Source: Diphasiastrum complanatum
Lineage: Eukaryota; Streptophyta; Lycopodiopsida; Lycopodiales; Lycopodiaceae
Assembly: GCA_029204225.1 (NCBI GenBank)
Contig: CM055106.1
Location: 43,991,003 to 44,055,002 of the forward strand
Length of the DNA stretch: 64,000 nucleotides
Direction: 5' to 3'
The notes under the pieces are model-generated. The model saw nothing but the letters and a program-made list of their open reading frames with translations, ran no database searches and was not told the DNA's origin. The position numbers were made by a program, and so were the translations under genes. Shown here one piece after another: positions 31,000-43,680 of this stretch; position 1 is the stretch's first letter; every line of letters begins with the position of its first letter.

Positions 31000-32875
31000 T
31001 ATCATTTCCCCGGCTTTCTATTTTGGCCAATGGAAAACATCAAGGGAAAATCCACTGTGACAAACTGGCCTATGAACGGCCAAGCATGGTGACTGCAATG
31101 CCCATGGAAAGTCCAGGCCCTGACAAGCTTTATGGATAGTGGGAATGTATTAACCAAGGGGATAGTGGTACTGTATAGACCAAGAACTGGTCAGAATTAG
31201 TCCTCAACGTCCGGAATGTGGGACGGGAAACTGTCACAGGTTCGTGAATCCGATACGAACCAAACGGACCCATTGTCGCTCATTTCTGGCCTCGTTTGGC
31301 AAGAAACGCCCTGTGGGTCACAAAGACTGCTATTAGGGCATAGCAAAACAATAACAAACCGGTCTATCAATGACCAAGTACAGAATCTGGAATGCCCTCC
31401 AGACCCAAACAAGATTTAGGGAAAGTGGGACGGTATAGACCAGCAAATGGTCGTTATTAGTCAGATACATTCGGAGAGTGTGGTCACAGGTTTGTGAATC
31501 CGATAAAAATAGAACAGACTCGTTCTCGCACATTTTCGGCCTCGTTTGCCAAGAAATTCCCGGTGGGCCACAAAGACCGCTATTAGGGCATAGCAAATGG
31601 GTTAAGTTTCGACTCTCCGGTCGATGGGTCCAATACCTTCGAACAGAATAGGTTTTTGCGGCTTTCTGTTTCGGCCAGTGGGGAATGTGAAGACGAATCC
31701 ACTGTAACACACCGGTCTCTAACCGGACAAGTACGGAATCTGGAATGCCCATCCAAAATCCAGGCCCAAACAAGATTTAGGAAAAGTGGGATGGTATGGA
31801 CCACGAACCGTCGGAATTTGTCGTCGACATTTGGGGAGTCCGACGGGGGGTGGTCACAGGTTCGTGAATCCGATACAAATAGAACAGAACATTTTTCGCT
31901 CATTTTCGGTCTCGTTTGGCAAGAAATGCCCAGTGGGCCACAAAGACCGCTATTAGGGCATAGCAAAGGTGTTAAATTTTGACTCTCCGGTTGATGGATC
32001 CAATACCTTCGAACAGAGTCGGTTTTTTGCGGCTTTCTATTTCGGCCAGTGGGAAATGTGAAGACGAATCCACAATAACAAACCAGTCTCTAAATGGACA
32101 TGTACGAAATCTGGAACGCCCGTCTAAAGTCCAGGCCCAAGCAAGATTTAGGAAAAGTGGGAAGGTATGGACCAATAACTGGTCGAAATTAGTTGTGGAC
32201 GTTCGGAAGGCTAGGTGAGAAATTGTCACAGGTTTGTGAATCCGATACGAACCGAACGGACCCATTGTTGCACATTCTCGGCCTCGTTTGCCAAGAAACG
32301 CCCTGTGGGCCACAAAGAAGTCCATTAGGGCATAACAAATGGCTTAAGTTGCGACTCCCCGGTCGATGGGTCCAATACCTTCGAACGGATTCAATTTTTG
32401 CGACTTGCTATTTCGGCGAGTGGGGAACATGAAGACGAATCTACAGTAACCAACAGGTCTCACAACGGCCAAGTACGGAATCTGGAATGCCCGTCCAAAG
32501 TCCAAACCCCCAGGCTCAAACAAGATTCAGGGAAAGTGGGAAACTATGGACCAGGAACTGGTCGGAATTAGTCGTCGACGTTCGAAACGCTGGACAGGAA
32601 TTTGTCATAGGTTTGTGAATCCGTTACAAATCGAACAGACCTGTTGTCACTCATTGCTGGCCTCATTTGCCAAGAAACGCCCTGTGGGCCACAAATAAGT
32701 CTATTAGGGCATAACAAATGGCTTAAGTTGCGATTCTCCGGTCGATGGGTCCAATACCTTTGAACGGACTTGGTTTTTGCGGCTTTCTATTTTGGCCAGT
32801 GGGGAATGTGAAAACGAATCCACAGCAACAAACCAGCCCCTAAACGGACAAGTACGTAATCTGGAATGCCCATCC
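31000..32875 (+). repeat. ~370-bp satellite array, block 1
   Basis: Diverged tandem units of about 370-380 bp, recognised by GGCTTTCTATTTCGGCCAGT near 31008, 31660, 32032, 32400 and 32780, and by TTAGGGCATA(G/A)CAAA near 31332, 31573, 31951, 32321 and 32703. One unit is shortened by ~135 bp (31332 to 31573). Units are GC-richer than the flanks. Many open frames occur in both strands because of composition, but none continues from unit to unit, so this is not coding. Confidence 0.88.
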
Positions 32876-32970
32876 ATACCGTCTCACTTTTGCTAAATCT
32901 TGTTTGGGCCTGGACTTTGGATGGGCGTTCCAGATTACGTACTTGTCCGTTTAGGGGCCAGTTTGTTGCT
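32824..32970. repeat. Satellite inversion junction (hairpin)
   Basis: The orientation of the satellite flips here. Arms 32824-32875 and 32919-32970 are reverse complements with three mismatches in 52 positions, around a 43-base spacer. Because the arrays on both sides are also inverted to one another, the potential pairing extends further outward. Confidence 0.85.
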
Positions 32971-35925
32971 ATAAATTCGTCTTCACATTTTCCACTGGTC
33001 GAAACCAAAAGCCGCAAAAACCAAATTCGTTCGAAGGTATTGGACCCATCGACCGGAGAATCGCAACTTAAGCCATTTGTTATGCCCTAATAACATTATT
33101 TGTGGCCCATAGGGCGTTTCTTGGCAAACGAGGCCAGAAATGAGCGACAACAGGTCTATTCGGTTCATATCGAATTCACAAACTTGTGACAATTTCCTGT
33201 CCGACGTTCCAAACGTCGACGACTAATTCCGACCAGTTCCTGGTCCATACCGTCCCACTTTCCCTGAATCTTGTTTGAGTCTGGACTTTGAACGAGCCTT
33301 CCATATTCAAGTCCTAGGCAGTTTAGGGGCCGGTTTGTTCCTGTAGATTCATCTTCACATTCCCCACTGGCCGAAATAGAAAGCCGCAAAAACTGACTCC
33401 TTTTGAAGGCATTGGACCCATGGATCGGAGAGTCGCAACTTGACCCATTTGCTATGCCCTAATAGACTTCTTTGTGGCCCACAAGGTGTTTCTTGGCAAA
33501 CAAGGCCAGAAATGAGCGACAACGGGTCCCCTCGGTTTGTATTGGATTTCCAAACCTGCGACAATTTCTCGTCCGGCATTCCGAATGTCCACGACTAATT
33601 CTGACCAGTTCTTAGTCCATACCGTCCCACTTTTGCTAAATCTTGTTTGGGCCCGGATTTTGGACGAGCGTTCCAGATTCTGTGCTTGGCCGTTGTAAGA
33701 CCTGTTTGTTACTGTGGATTCGTCTTCACATTCCCCACTGGTCGAAACAGAAAGCCGCAAAAACCGACTCCTTTCAAAGGTTTTGGACCCATCAATCGGA
33801 GAGTCGCAACTTGAGCCATTTGCTATGTCCTAATAGACTTATTTGTGGCCATAGGGCGTTTCTTGGCAAACGAGGCCGAAATTGAGCGACAACAGGTCCG
33901 TTCGGTTCGTATCGGATTCACAAACCTGTGACAATCTCTCGTTCGGCATTCCGAACGTCCACGACTTATTCCGACCAGTTCCTGGTCCATACCGTCCCAC
34001 TTTTGCTAAATCTTGTTTGGGCCCGGACTTTGGACGGGCATTTTAGATTCTGTGCTTGGCCGTTGTGAGACTTGTTTGTTACTGGAGATTTGTCTTTACA
34101 TTCCCCACTGGCCGAAACAGAAAGCCGCAAAAATCGACTCCTTTCGAAGGCGTTGGACCCATCGACCGGAGAGTCACAACTTGAGCCATCTGTTATGCCC
34201 TAATAGACTTATTTGTGGCCCACAGGGCATTTCTTGGCAAACATGGCCAAAAATGAGCAACAACAGGTCCGTTCGTTCGTATCGAATTCACAAACCTTTG
34301 ACAATTTCCCGTCCGGCATTCCGAACGTCGACGACTAATTGCGGCCAGTTCCTGGTCCATAGCGTCCCACTTTTCCTAAATCTTGTTTGGGCCTAGACTT
34401 TGGATGGGTGTTCCAGATTACGTAATGGTCCATTTAGGGGCCGGTTTGTTGTTGTAGATTCGTCTTCACATTCCCCACTGGCCAAAACAGAAAGCCGCAG
34501 AAAATGACTCCTTTCGAAGGCATTGGACCCATGGATCGGAGAGTCACAACTTGACCCATTTGCTATGCCCTAATAGACTTCTTTGTGGCCCACAAGGTGT
34601 TTCTTGGCAAACGAGGCCAGAAATGAGCGACAACGGGTCCATTCGGTTCGTATCGGATTCCCAAACTTGTGACAATTTCCCGTACAGCGTTCCGAACGTC
34701 CACGACTAATTCCGACCAGTTCCTCGTCCATACCGTCCCACTTTTCCTAAATCTTGTTTGGGCCTGGATTTTGGATGGGCCAGATTCCGTACTTGTCCGT
34801 TTAGAGACCGGTTTATTATAGTGGATTTGTCTTCACATTCCCCACTGGGCGAAACAAAAAGCCACAAAAACCGACTCCTTTCGAAGGCATTGGACCCATC
34901 GACCGGAGAGTCGCAACTTGAGCCATCTGCTATGCCCTAATAGACTTATTTGTGGCCCACAGGGTGTTTCTTGGCAAACATGGCAAAAAATGAGCGACAA
35001 CAAGTCTGTTTGGTTCGTATCGGATTCACAAACCTGTGACAATTTCCCGTCCGGCGTTCCGAATGTCGACGGCTAATTCCAACCAGTTCCTGGTCCAGAC
35101 TTTGGATGGGCGTTCCAGATTACATACTGGTCCTTTTAGGGGCCGGTGTGTTGCTGTAGATTCATCTTCACATTCCCCACTGGCCGAATCAGAAAGCCGC
35201 AAAAACCAACTCCTTTCAAAGGCATTGGACCCATGGATCGGAGAGTCGCAACTTGACCCATTTGCTATGCCCTAATAGATTTCTTTGTGGCCCACAATGT
35301 GTTTCTCGGCAAACGAGGCCAGAAATGAGCGACAACGGGTCCGTTCGGTTCGTATCAAATTCACAAACCTATGACAATCTCCCGTCTGGCGTTCCAAACG
35401 TCCACAACTAGTTCCGACCAGTTCTTGGTCCATACCATCCCACTTTCCCTAAATCTTGTTTGGGCCCAGACTTTGGGCGGCGTTCCAGATTCCGTGCTTG
35501 TCTGTTGTGAGACTTCTTTGTTACTGTGTGTTTCTCTTCACGTTCCCCACTAGCCGAAATAGAAAGCCGCAAAAACGGAATCCATTTGAAGGTATTTGAC
35601 CCATCGACCAGAGAATCGCACCTTGACCCATCTGCTATGCCTCTTTGTGGCCCACAGGGCATTTCTTGGCAAACGGGGCCAGAAATGAGTGACAACGGGT
35701 ACGTTTGGTTCGTATCAGATTTAAGAACCTATGACAATTTCTCGTCCGACATTCCATACGTCAATGGCTCATTCAGACCAGTCGACGGTGTTTCTTGGCA
35801 AACGAGGCCAGAAATGTGCAACGACGGGTTCGTTCGGTTCATATTGAATTCACATACCAGTTTGTTATTGTGGATTCGTCTTCTCATTCCCCACTGGCCG
35901 AAATAGAAAGCCGCAAAAAGTCACA
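32876..35925 (-). repeat. ~370-bp satellite array, block 2 (opposite orientation)
   Basis: The same unit in inverse orientation, recognised by GCCGAAA(C/T)AGAAAGCCGC near 33371, 33741, 34110, 34481, 34847, 35184, 35558 and 35897, plus a variant near 32998. Spacing is ~370, except one unit shortened to ~335. The array ends abruptly after GCCGCAAAAA at ~35920. With block 1 it makes at least fourteen recognisable copies. Confidence 0.88.
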
Positions 35926-38532
35926 CTTGCTCAAAAATGATGGTCACGTTAGCTAGGGCAATTGTATTTTGAGTGGCTGGTAGAAAATGCAAATTTTGTG
36001 ACTCAAGGTGAAAATTGATACCTTGTATTGCAGATATCTTAAGCAAGCATAGAAAACCACCCCAACTCACTCGAACCTTGTGTGTGATCTTTTAAGTTTG
36101 CACCATCTATCACATATGCATTTATAACTTGTGATTAAGGACCCTTAACACAACATAGTGAAGATCCACAAGTGAGTAGATTTTTTTTTTTCTGAATTCT
36201 AACCTTCTTATTTTGGCCTTAACTTTTCAATTCTCCTAGCAAGAGAATGACTTTACGATAGCCTGCCACGTTCCAATAACATTTTAATTTATGATATTTT
36301 AATTGTAACTAGTAGCGATAGATGCCAAATATCGATGTTTAAAGTTGAACTTCTTTCAATCAATTGCATGCTATTGATTTGATCATCTTTTTGGACTTAC
36401 TCTTCCTAAATTTGGCCTTCTTGGCTCCAATGTGATTAGTTTGATGTTGGATTGCTTGTTTGAAGCTTGTGTGATCGTGCTTGTTTGAGAACCTTGTGCT
36501 GCATTGTCTCTAGGAAATCCAAGTACCCATTTGTAATGCAACATCTACTAATTGTTGTAGACTCACTTGGTAGAATTCTTTTGCTATCTTTAGATGCCTA
36601 ATGCTTGATTGATTCTATTAGTTGTGCCCTCTATAATGCTATTGTTGATGGATCCCAAGATGACTCTATGCATTTGGTGATCTTTGGAGGATTGCCAAAT
36701 TTCTCAATCGTCTCAAGGCCAGGTGGCACTGTGATTGACATTGCATTATGAACCACAAGGTGGTTGGATCATCTCGATTTGAGCATTTTGATCGATGATG
36801 GCTTCACCGCTTCAAAACAATGTACCATGCACAAGACACCATTATCTCTGAGGTGATAAGGATAAACAAGTAAATGTTGTCTTTTGTACCTTCCACATAA
36901 TCGAGTGGAAGCTGTTATGGTCTTCTAATGAGTTTGGAAAGATACATCATGATATGACCAGTACCTCCACTCCACTACTTCCAACTAAAGGCTGTTATGA
37001 TGTGATTGAGAAAAAAAATTCTTTTATCAATGGATTTTTCAGGGCTTGTCATCAAGATGACTTTTTTGATGTTGCACTCTAACGTAATGCTCTGTATTAT
37101 GCCACTGATTTTGCAACCAAGGATTTTTTATTGGAAATTAAGTGAATTTCTTCCAAAGCAATATCTATACTGGATTGATTGTAGAATTTTTTTTCTAAAT
37201 GCTCATGGTGGTCAACTTCTTCACACCTAACACTTGGTTCTTCCTCGTCACTCTATTGTGATGCCATGTCTTCCTCAATTGCTTGACCGATTGCCATTCG
37301 GATGCTTCTACACCCTTTTATGTCCCATTCGATGTATTCTCTACAACACAACCTTGGTGTTGACTACATTGCACTAGCTGTATGAGAGTTGCTTTCCTCT
37401 AAAATATTGTTCAGGACTAGTAATAACGTTGTAGAGGCTTCTATGATAGTACCAAAATTTGCAAACAAGTTTAGATCCCAATGAAACTTAATCATTAGAA
37501 TCTACGTCAAGGATTTTTTATGGTGAGAGATACAGTTCCTAAATTAGGTAGAAAAGGTTCTAGAAATATGAACTATTTTGAATATAATTTTTTTTGCGAA
37601 GATCCTTATGTTTGCAACAAACATTCATAGGTTTATCTGATAGTTGGTAGTAGTTTAATGTGGCTATAGTAGGACTAGTGAAGGCTTATGAAGGAAATAT
37701 GTCAATTCATTGAGGTATGTGACAATTTTGAGATATTAGGGGCCCTTTTTAGCAAAACTGAACTTTTGTAGAGGTTTCAAAACCACTAAGGAATGTTGTC
37801 TTCCTAATAGAAAGCCCCAAAGGACAATCTGGAGTTGTGCAAAGGTTATCTGAGTAGTTATGAGCATCAAAATTGAGCAGGAACCTTTGCAGACCTATTA
37901 GAAAACTCATATTAGCATTTTGTAGGTAAACAGTTGGCTGACCAATCAAGAGGAATTTTTTTAAAAAATTAAAATTTTAAACCTTTGCATGACATCTAAA
38001 TCTTGTGTTTGTCAAAGAGTCTTCTCCAACATATTTCAATCCTGGAGTGACTCACGTCAACTATTTGAATACGATGCATCATTTGTACATGAACCTTGTG
38101 CCACCTTTTTTAAGATCGTTGTAGTTTTGTTGGTTTATTCCCATAGATTTCTTGCAAGAATTGGCAATAACTATGCAAAAGTATAAGGTGCCACTTTTTG
38201 CATATGAAAAACATAGTGAATGGTAAAGTGGAACATGGAATGAGGAGTTGGACAATGTTTGGTAGCACGCGTTGTAATAGACCGGATGACATTTGGACCA
38301 ATTTTAACACTCCCTAAGCCACAAGGCTAAAATAGTTTTGGAACGGCCGATTGATGGTAAGAGTCCTACACAACAAATATCTCAAGCTCATATTTTTGCA
38401 TGCAGTACATTTGGTCTGTACCATGACATACTCAATATATTTTACCTTTAACAGTTGAGATTATTCTTTGAGAATGTCATTGCTTCATCTCGAATAGTTC
38501 TTGGAAGCTATTCATGACAGAAATCAGTAGGC

Positions 38533-38534
<2 letters not shown>
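35926..38534. other. No recognisable gene
   Basis: A/T-rich sequence with scattered short frames. No retroelement motifs, RNA gene or repeat family shared with the rest of the window was recognised. Confidence 0.45.

Positions 38535-38602
<68 letters not shown>
38535..38602. repeat. (GA)34 microsatellite
   Basis: Sixty-eight uninterrupted bases of GA dinucleotide. Confidence 0.98.
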
Positions 38603-38603
<1 letters not shown>

Positions 38604-38939
38604 GAAGCTAATTACATTCTTTTGTTAATGAATTTGAGTAGAGGGCGAAGTACCCATTACATAACATTGCTATAAGAACTGGAAGCTCAAGCCACTGCAA
38701 CAAGAAAATGGAAGATCAAAATGTGAACTAGGAAGTGAAAATTTAAAGAGAGAAAAATTTGAAATTCATACATGGTTAAAAAAAGCCTTTCAAAATTTGA
38801 AGTCTACTTTGAGTGGTATTTTGAAAGGATGTCTAGTCCAATGACATTAGAAGTTTGAATGCCTTTCAAATGTACATGAATAGAACTTCAACGGTGCCTA
38901 AAGTGTATTCCAAGAAGGTTTGGTAGCAATTCGATATGG

Positions 38940-39190
38940 TTTCGATAAAGAGTTGGCAACAATGAGTCGATAGTAAGTGACAATGTCTGGGTTTGGATAG
39001 AGTAACTGGTGACAATGAGTTGATAGTACGATAGTGTCTACGGTAACTGACAGTGTCTGGGTTCGGATAGAGTAACTAGCGACAATGAGTCGATAGTACG
39101 ATAGTGTCTACAGTAACTGATAGTGTTGATAGTAATTGCTAGTGTCCAAATACGGATAGTAATTGATAGGCAATAATAACCGATAGTGTC
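38940..39190. repeat. ~65-75-bp tandem duplication
   Basis: The phrases GTGTCTGGGTT(T/C)GGATAGAGTAACT and CAATGAGT(T/C)GATAGTACGATAGTGTCTAC occur as consecutive units at ~38976-39050 and 39050-39115, followed by degenerate GATAGT-rich continuation. Confidence 0.75.
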
Positions 39191-39601
39191 TGAGTACTAT
39201 TCGAGACGCCTTGATATAGCTCGATTGTAGTTTGAATGAATTTCGATTTGGTCCCGAGCGATATTTGAGTAGCTGATGAGTACAGTACCCCTGTGTGAAG
39301 CCTAACAAAATTAGAGTTACTAAAATCTATAAAGTCAAATTAGAAATTATTGTAGGCAAATTTTTTTGTGATTACCTTTTTGGCCAAAAAAGCAAAAAAA
39401 GTATACAATGGACCCAAATATAGCATGGAAAAAAAAAAAGTATTACAAAACGCTCAGCATGAATGCATGCACGCAGAGCTGCATGCCCACTGCATGCCTA
39501 GAATGACGGTGGTCATTTAATGCCCACCTAATCTCCCTCCAATAGCAAAAAAGAACACACTTCAGAGCTGGCAAGGAGATTTTGAGCCAAAAATGAGCTT
39601 C

Positions 39602-40260
39602 AGAGGAAAAACGATCAAGTGCTTTTGAGGAAAAACGCAGGTGCTTCTGAGGAAAAATGATCAAGTGCTTCTGAGGAAAAACGCAGGTGCTCTTGAGGAA
39701 AAACGATCAAGTGCTTCTGAGGAAAAACGCAGGTGCTTCAGAGGAAAACGATCAAGTGCTTCTGAGAATAAACATAGGTGCTTCTGAGGAAAAACTATCA
39801 AGTGCTTCTGAGGAAAAACGCAGGTGCTTCTAAGGAAAAATGATCAAGTGCTTCTGAGGAAAAACGCAGGTGCTTCTGAGCAAAAGCGAGCAGGTTCTTC
39901 TAAGCAAAAATTGAGCATCAGTTTTGCAAAAATGAATAGACACATAGCTGAAAAAATGAGCATCAGAGCAGGAGCTTTTGAGCAAGAACAAGCAGAGTCT
40001 TTTACCAAAAAATTAGCATCAGACAGGCAAAATCGAACAGTAGCTTCCTAGGAAAAACAAGCATCAGAAGATCTTCAAAAACGAGCAGAGGCTTTTGCTG
40101 ATGAGAAATGCAAAAAATGGGCAGGCTTTGGTCAACAAAATTGTGATTCGATTCAAGGAACAAGTGCTTTTGTTGAGCAAAAACAAACACGAGCTTTTCT
40201 TAGAGCAAAAACAGAATTGGCAAAAAAGAGCAATAGCTTTTGGTGAGCCAAAAACAAGCA
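39602..40260. repeat. Minisatellite of alternating ~22/24-bp units
   Basis: GAGGAAAAACGATCAAGTGC alternates with GAGGAAAAACGCAGGTGC, each followed by TTCT, making a dimeric ~46-bp higher-order unit. It is regular to ~39870, then degenerates into GAGCAAAAA/GCTTTTG variants until ~40260. Confidence 0.85.
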
Positions 40261-42026
40261 GTAGCCTTTGGTAATAAGAAGCTGAAGGAACATTTGAGTG
40301 CAGATCCAGATATTAAGGTGGAAGCTAGCGATTCATCCAGTGATTTCTTTTTTTCTCAAAGCTATCCAAGTTTTGTTGTTTCAGTCGGAGTTCTATTAAA
40401 AAAAAAAACCTATTGATCATTTACTTGCTTATTGATGATTTGTTTGCTTAGTTTATATTCCATGAAATTAAGTGCACAATTTTGCTTGAAATGGTTGCTT
40501 CTGGTGTCCGATTCATGTCTTTCTCGCTTGCATGAAGGAAATTTTGTGCCATTCCGATACAAGGTGTAGTTGTGATTTTCAGCCTCCCAATTTTGCTTAG
40601 TAGTTGTTTTTCACGAAGAATCTCATCACAAGATTCTATCAATGAAAGAGTACTAAAACCCTAAACCTTGAGTTTCCAAGTGTTGTCATCGATAGGCCTG
40701 CCGTCCTCTGCAATGTGGTTTTGCTAATTGAAGTCCATAATAAAGCTAACCCTAAAACAACTCAAGTATTGATCTCGCCCAACATGCCTTAGATATTCTG
40801 ATTATTGCATACAAGACCTTAAATTCTTCCTTATGTAGTAGCGTCTTGCCATTTTATTGAGCATTATTTGATCATTAAAAAATTTGCTCATGTTAGTCAA
40901 AACATGTGACACCTGAAATAAGATTGAGTCTTGCATCTTGATTCTTAGTTTGAATATTTGATGGGTGCAAGATTCAATTCCCACCCATGAGTACCAGTGG
41001 TAGTTCTATACAACATTCAATGAGTACCCTGACAAAATCCAGAGCATAGCTATGGAGTATCATAACAACCAGTAAGCACACTATGAAAGCTTGAAAAAGC
41101 CAACTATGGAGTAGAAGACAAAAGCAAGAGAGAACTTCAAAGCTCGCGCAATTTGAAGGATTTGGGTGTGGAAACCCCTTCAAACTAAGGGCCACATATA
41201 GCATGTAATGTATAGAGGTGGTGTCTTTCAAATTCTAGCTCTAGACCCCACATCCTCCATACATATTAAAGATTGAGTTGAAAGTTCTTAGTTCAAAGTG
41301 CTGAGTGGCAAGTGCTTCAGAGTTCACACGTAGTAACAATCATTTCGAACATAACAATTTTTACATCTCTTGTTTTGAACGTAAGAAATTACATCGTAGA
41401 AATAGGACTGAAATTTTTTTATCTATACCAAAACCATCAATGTGCAACAAAGTTCTTGTGCCACCATTCTAGCCCAAAAAAATGTCACCTAGAGCTAGCA
41501 CCATGATTGGAATTTGGCCTTTTAGAATCTATTACCCCGGTCCGATAACTGTCATAGGTTCCTATTATTAAAATGAACCAACAGGTGACATTAATGTTTC
41601 AAAGTTCTTTATGATTGAATGGGATTGGATGTAGAAGTCGTTTGGGCTAATAGGAAATATCACAATGAACCCATGGGTGCTAATCTAGAGCTAAATAGAT
41701 GTGTCCAAGGAGGGAAACGTGTCGACAAAGCTAGGTTAGGAAGCATGCACATTCGGAGGAGTCCGAATATGGCAACATTAGTACGGGTGGATGTTTAATA
41801 GAGGGGTCCAATGGAATCAATCTGTGACACTATCCATGTGTTGTTTTTAGAGTGGTATAGTGAAAGGTAGTGATATACACAAAATCATCGACTTTGTGCT
41901 CATAAGTATAGGTCTAATCAAACTTGAACTCGAAGGCCTTTTTGTCTTTTGTCTATTCAACTTGATAGCCAATGCTAAAACAAACCATATTATGGGGTTG
42001 CTTTAATAGCTGCATTTTGTTAGGTC
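40261..42026. other. No recognisable gene
   Basis: Intergenic-type sequence. Part of 41400-41530 (including AGCTAGCACCATGATTGGAA) recurs at 43380-43460, so this flank belongs to the repeat into which the TRIM inserted. Confidence 0.45.
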
Positions 42027-42031
42027 GATTA

Positions 42032-42261
42032 TGTTAAAATAGATAATGTGCGTGTTCACACCAGCAAGATATGTCTAGTTAACATGAACAGCCATGGGTC
42101 CCGAAACGACGTGCTTTATCAAACCGTCGTCTTCTGTTCTCTCCTATGTAATGGGCTGTCACCCTCTTTCTAATCAATTAATAAAACATGTAGTTAAAAC
42201 ATGTGTCTCTCTCCGCTCTATCTCTCTCTCTCTCCTGCTGCGTGATCTCTGAAATGTATCA
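42032..42261 (+). repeat. TRIM 5' LTR (230 bp)
   Basis: Starts TGTTAAAATAG and ends AAATGTATCA. It has an AATAAA near 42180 and a CT-rich tail. A primer site follows immediately. Confidence 0.95.
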
Positions 42262-42273
42262 TGGTATCAGAGC
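42262..42273 (+). other. TRIM primer binding site
   Basis: TGGTATCAGAGC with no spacer after the LTR. Confidence 0.95.
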
Positions 42274-42855
42274 CTGGCTCTACCTTCACGCCTCCTCCAT
42301 GTGTGATGACGCTAGTATTCGCGCTTCTACCTATGGATGACTTCAACCATGCTTGACAGAAACACACCTTTGTAGCAACTTTGTTTTGAAGCAAAATAGA
42401 AAGAAGAAATGTCTGAGTGCAGCCCTGGCCTTCTTGTTCTCTTCATGCCAAATACAGTGACAACAAATCAACATGAAAAATAAGAGGAAACAATCAAACA
42501 AAGTGAACTGCACTCAACCAGCAGTCAACCAATCAACTGAAAGTTGCTGAAACAAGCAACGAATCAACAAAACAATGATCAAAGCTAGCTCTATGCGGAT
42601 GCCAGAAAGCTGAATTAAAGCAAAGTCCTTGTGCAGGTGAAGGAAGAGACGTCTTCTACCACAGTCTACATGAAGATGCAGTTCAGAAGCATAGACCAAA
42701 GAGGAGCAAGATAAAATCAAAAGCTGAAGCTTTCACATGAAGTGGGAGCAATGGCAACAAAGCCAAATACAATTAATCAAATCTAAAACAAGATCAATAG
42801 AATGGAACTTAATAAGATCTATACTAAGTTTAGTGAACACTTCATGAAGTGGGAA

Positions 42856-43085
42856 TGTTAAAATAGATAATGTGCGTGTTCACACCAGCAACATATGTCT
42901 AGTTAACATGAACAACCATGGGTCCCGAAACGACGTGCTTTATCAAACCGTCGTCTTCTATTCTCTCCTATGTAATGGGCTGTCGCCCTCTTTCTAATCA
43001 ATCAATAAAGCATGTAGTTAAAACGTGTGTCTCTTTCCGCTCTATCTCTCTCCCTCTCTTGCTACGTGATCTCTGAAATGTATCA
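42856..43085 (+). repeat. TRIM 3' LTR (230 bp)
   Basis: Same length as the 5' LTR, with eleven substitutions and no indels counted by eye. It is followed by target duplication GATTA. Confidence 0.95.
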
Positions 43086-43090
43086 GATTA

Positions 43091-43680
43091 TAGTACAACT
43101 CTCCATAACTAACTAGTGCCAATGGAATGGGGGCTTGCAAGAAACTGCAAGGAAAGAACATCTTGGATAAACCTAGACGACGTGCCGACACATCTCGAGA
43201 GGTCGTACACCTATCATGAAGAAATTTGACCATCCACTATATCCCCAGTGTGCTCAGTTAGCAATGAGTAATGGATTTTGAGATACAGTTTGGTGAGTAC
43301 CAAATTGACCATGCTCTGACAATTGGAAAAAAGGGTTTATATCACAAAAAACTCCATTTATAGGAATCACAGAGAAGAAAAATGAACCGAAATTTTCTTA
43401 TCTTATAGAATTCGGGCCCAAAGCTAGCACCATGATTGGAAAATGACCTTTGAGAGTCTAGAATTTTGAGAAACAGTACGACCAATAAACATTTTGAATC
43501 ATCTACAATTAACCATTGTCAATGGAATGGAGGCTTGGAAGCAACAGTGAGAAAGAAGATCTTGGATAAACCTATACAACGTACTATCATTTCTCGAGAT
43601 TTCATACACCTATTTGGAAGAAATTTGACCATTCATTGTGTTTAGTCTCTGTGTTCTAGTTAGCAAACACAGTTGAGGCT
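43091..43680. repeat. Diverged tandem duplication flanking the TRIM
   Basis: The stretch with CAATGGAATGG(G/A)GGCTTG, CTTGGATAAACCTA and GAAGAAATTTGACCAT(C/T)CA occurs at ~43120-43240 and again at ~43515-43640. A separate block near 43380-43460 matches 41400-41530. Confidence 0.65.

Larger units (their letters stand above)
42032..43085 (+). mobile_element. Complete TRIM (terminal-repeat retrotransposon in miniature)
   Basis: A 1,054-bp element with two 230-bp LTRs (42032-42261 and 42856-43085), which differ at eleven positions by eye. It has a primer site at 42262-42273, a 594-bp non-coding interior, and a purine-rich GAAGTGGGAA just before the 3' LTR. It is flanked by a perfect 5-bp target duplication GATTA (42027-42031 and 43086-43090). 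These are all the hallmarks of a non-autonomous LTR retrotransposon. The interior has no gag or pol, and the small minus-strand frame in it is not supported. The LTRs contain no 5S rRNA-like box that I can see, arguing against the Cassandra family. Confidence 0.95.

Noticed and set aside
31197-35906. Many 60-146-codon frames on both strands in the satellite
   Set aside because: They follow the tandem unit, differ in frame from copy to copy and occur equally on both strands, so they reflect GC-richer composition without stops and not genes.
42262-42855. Minus-strand 68-codon frame inside the TRIM interior
   Set aside because: TRIM interiors are non-coding, and the frame has no gag or pol motif.
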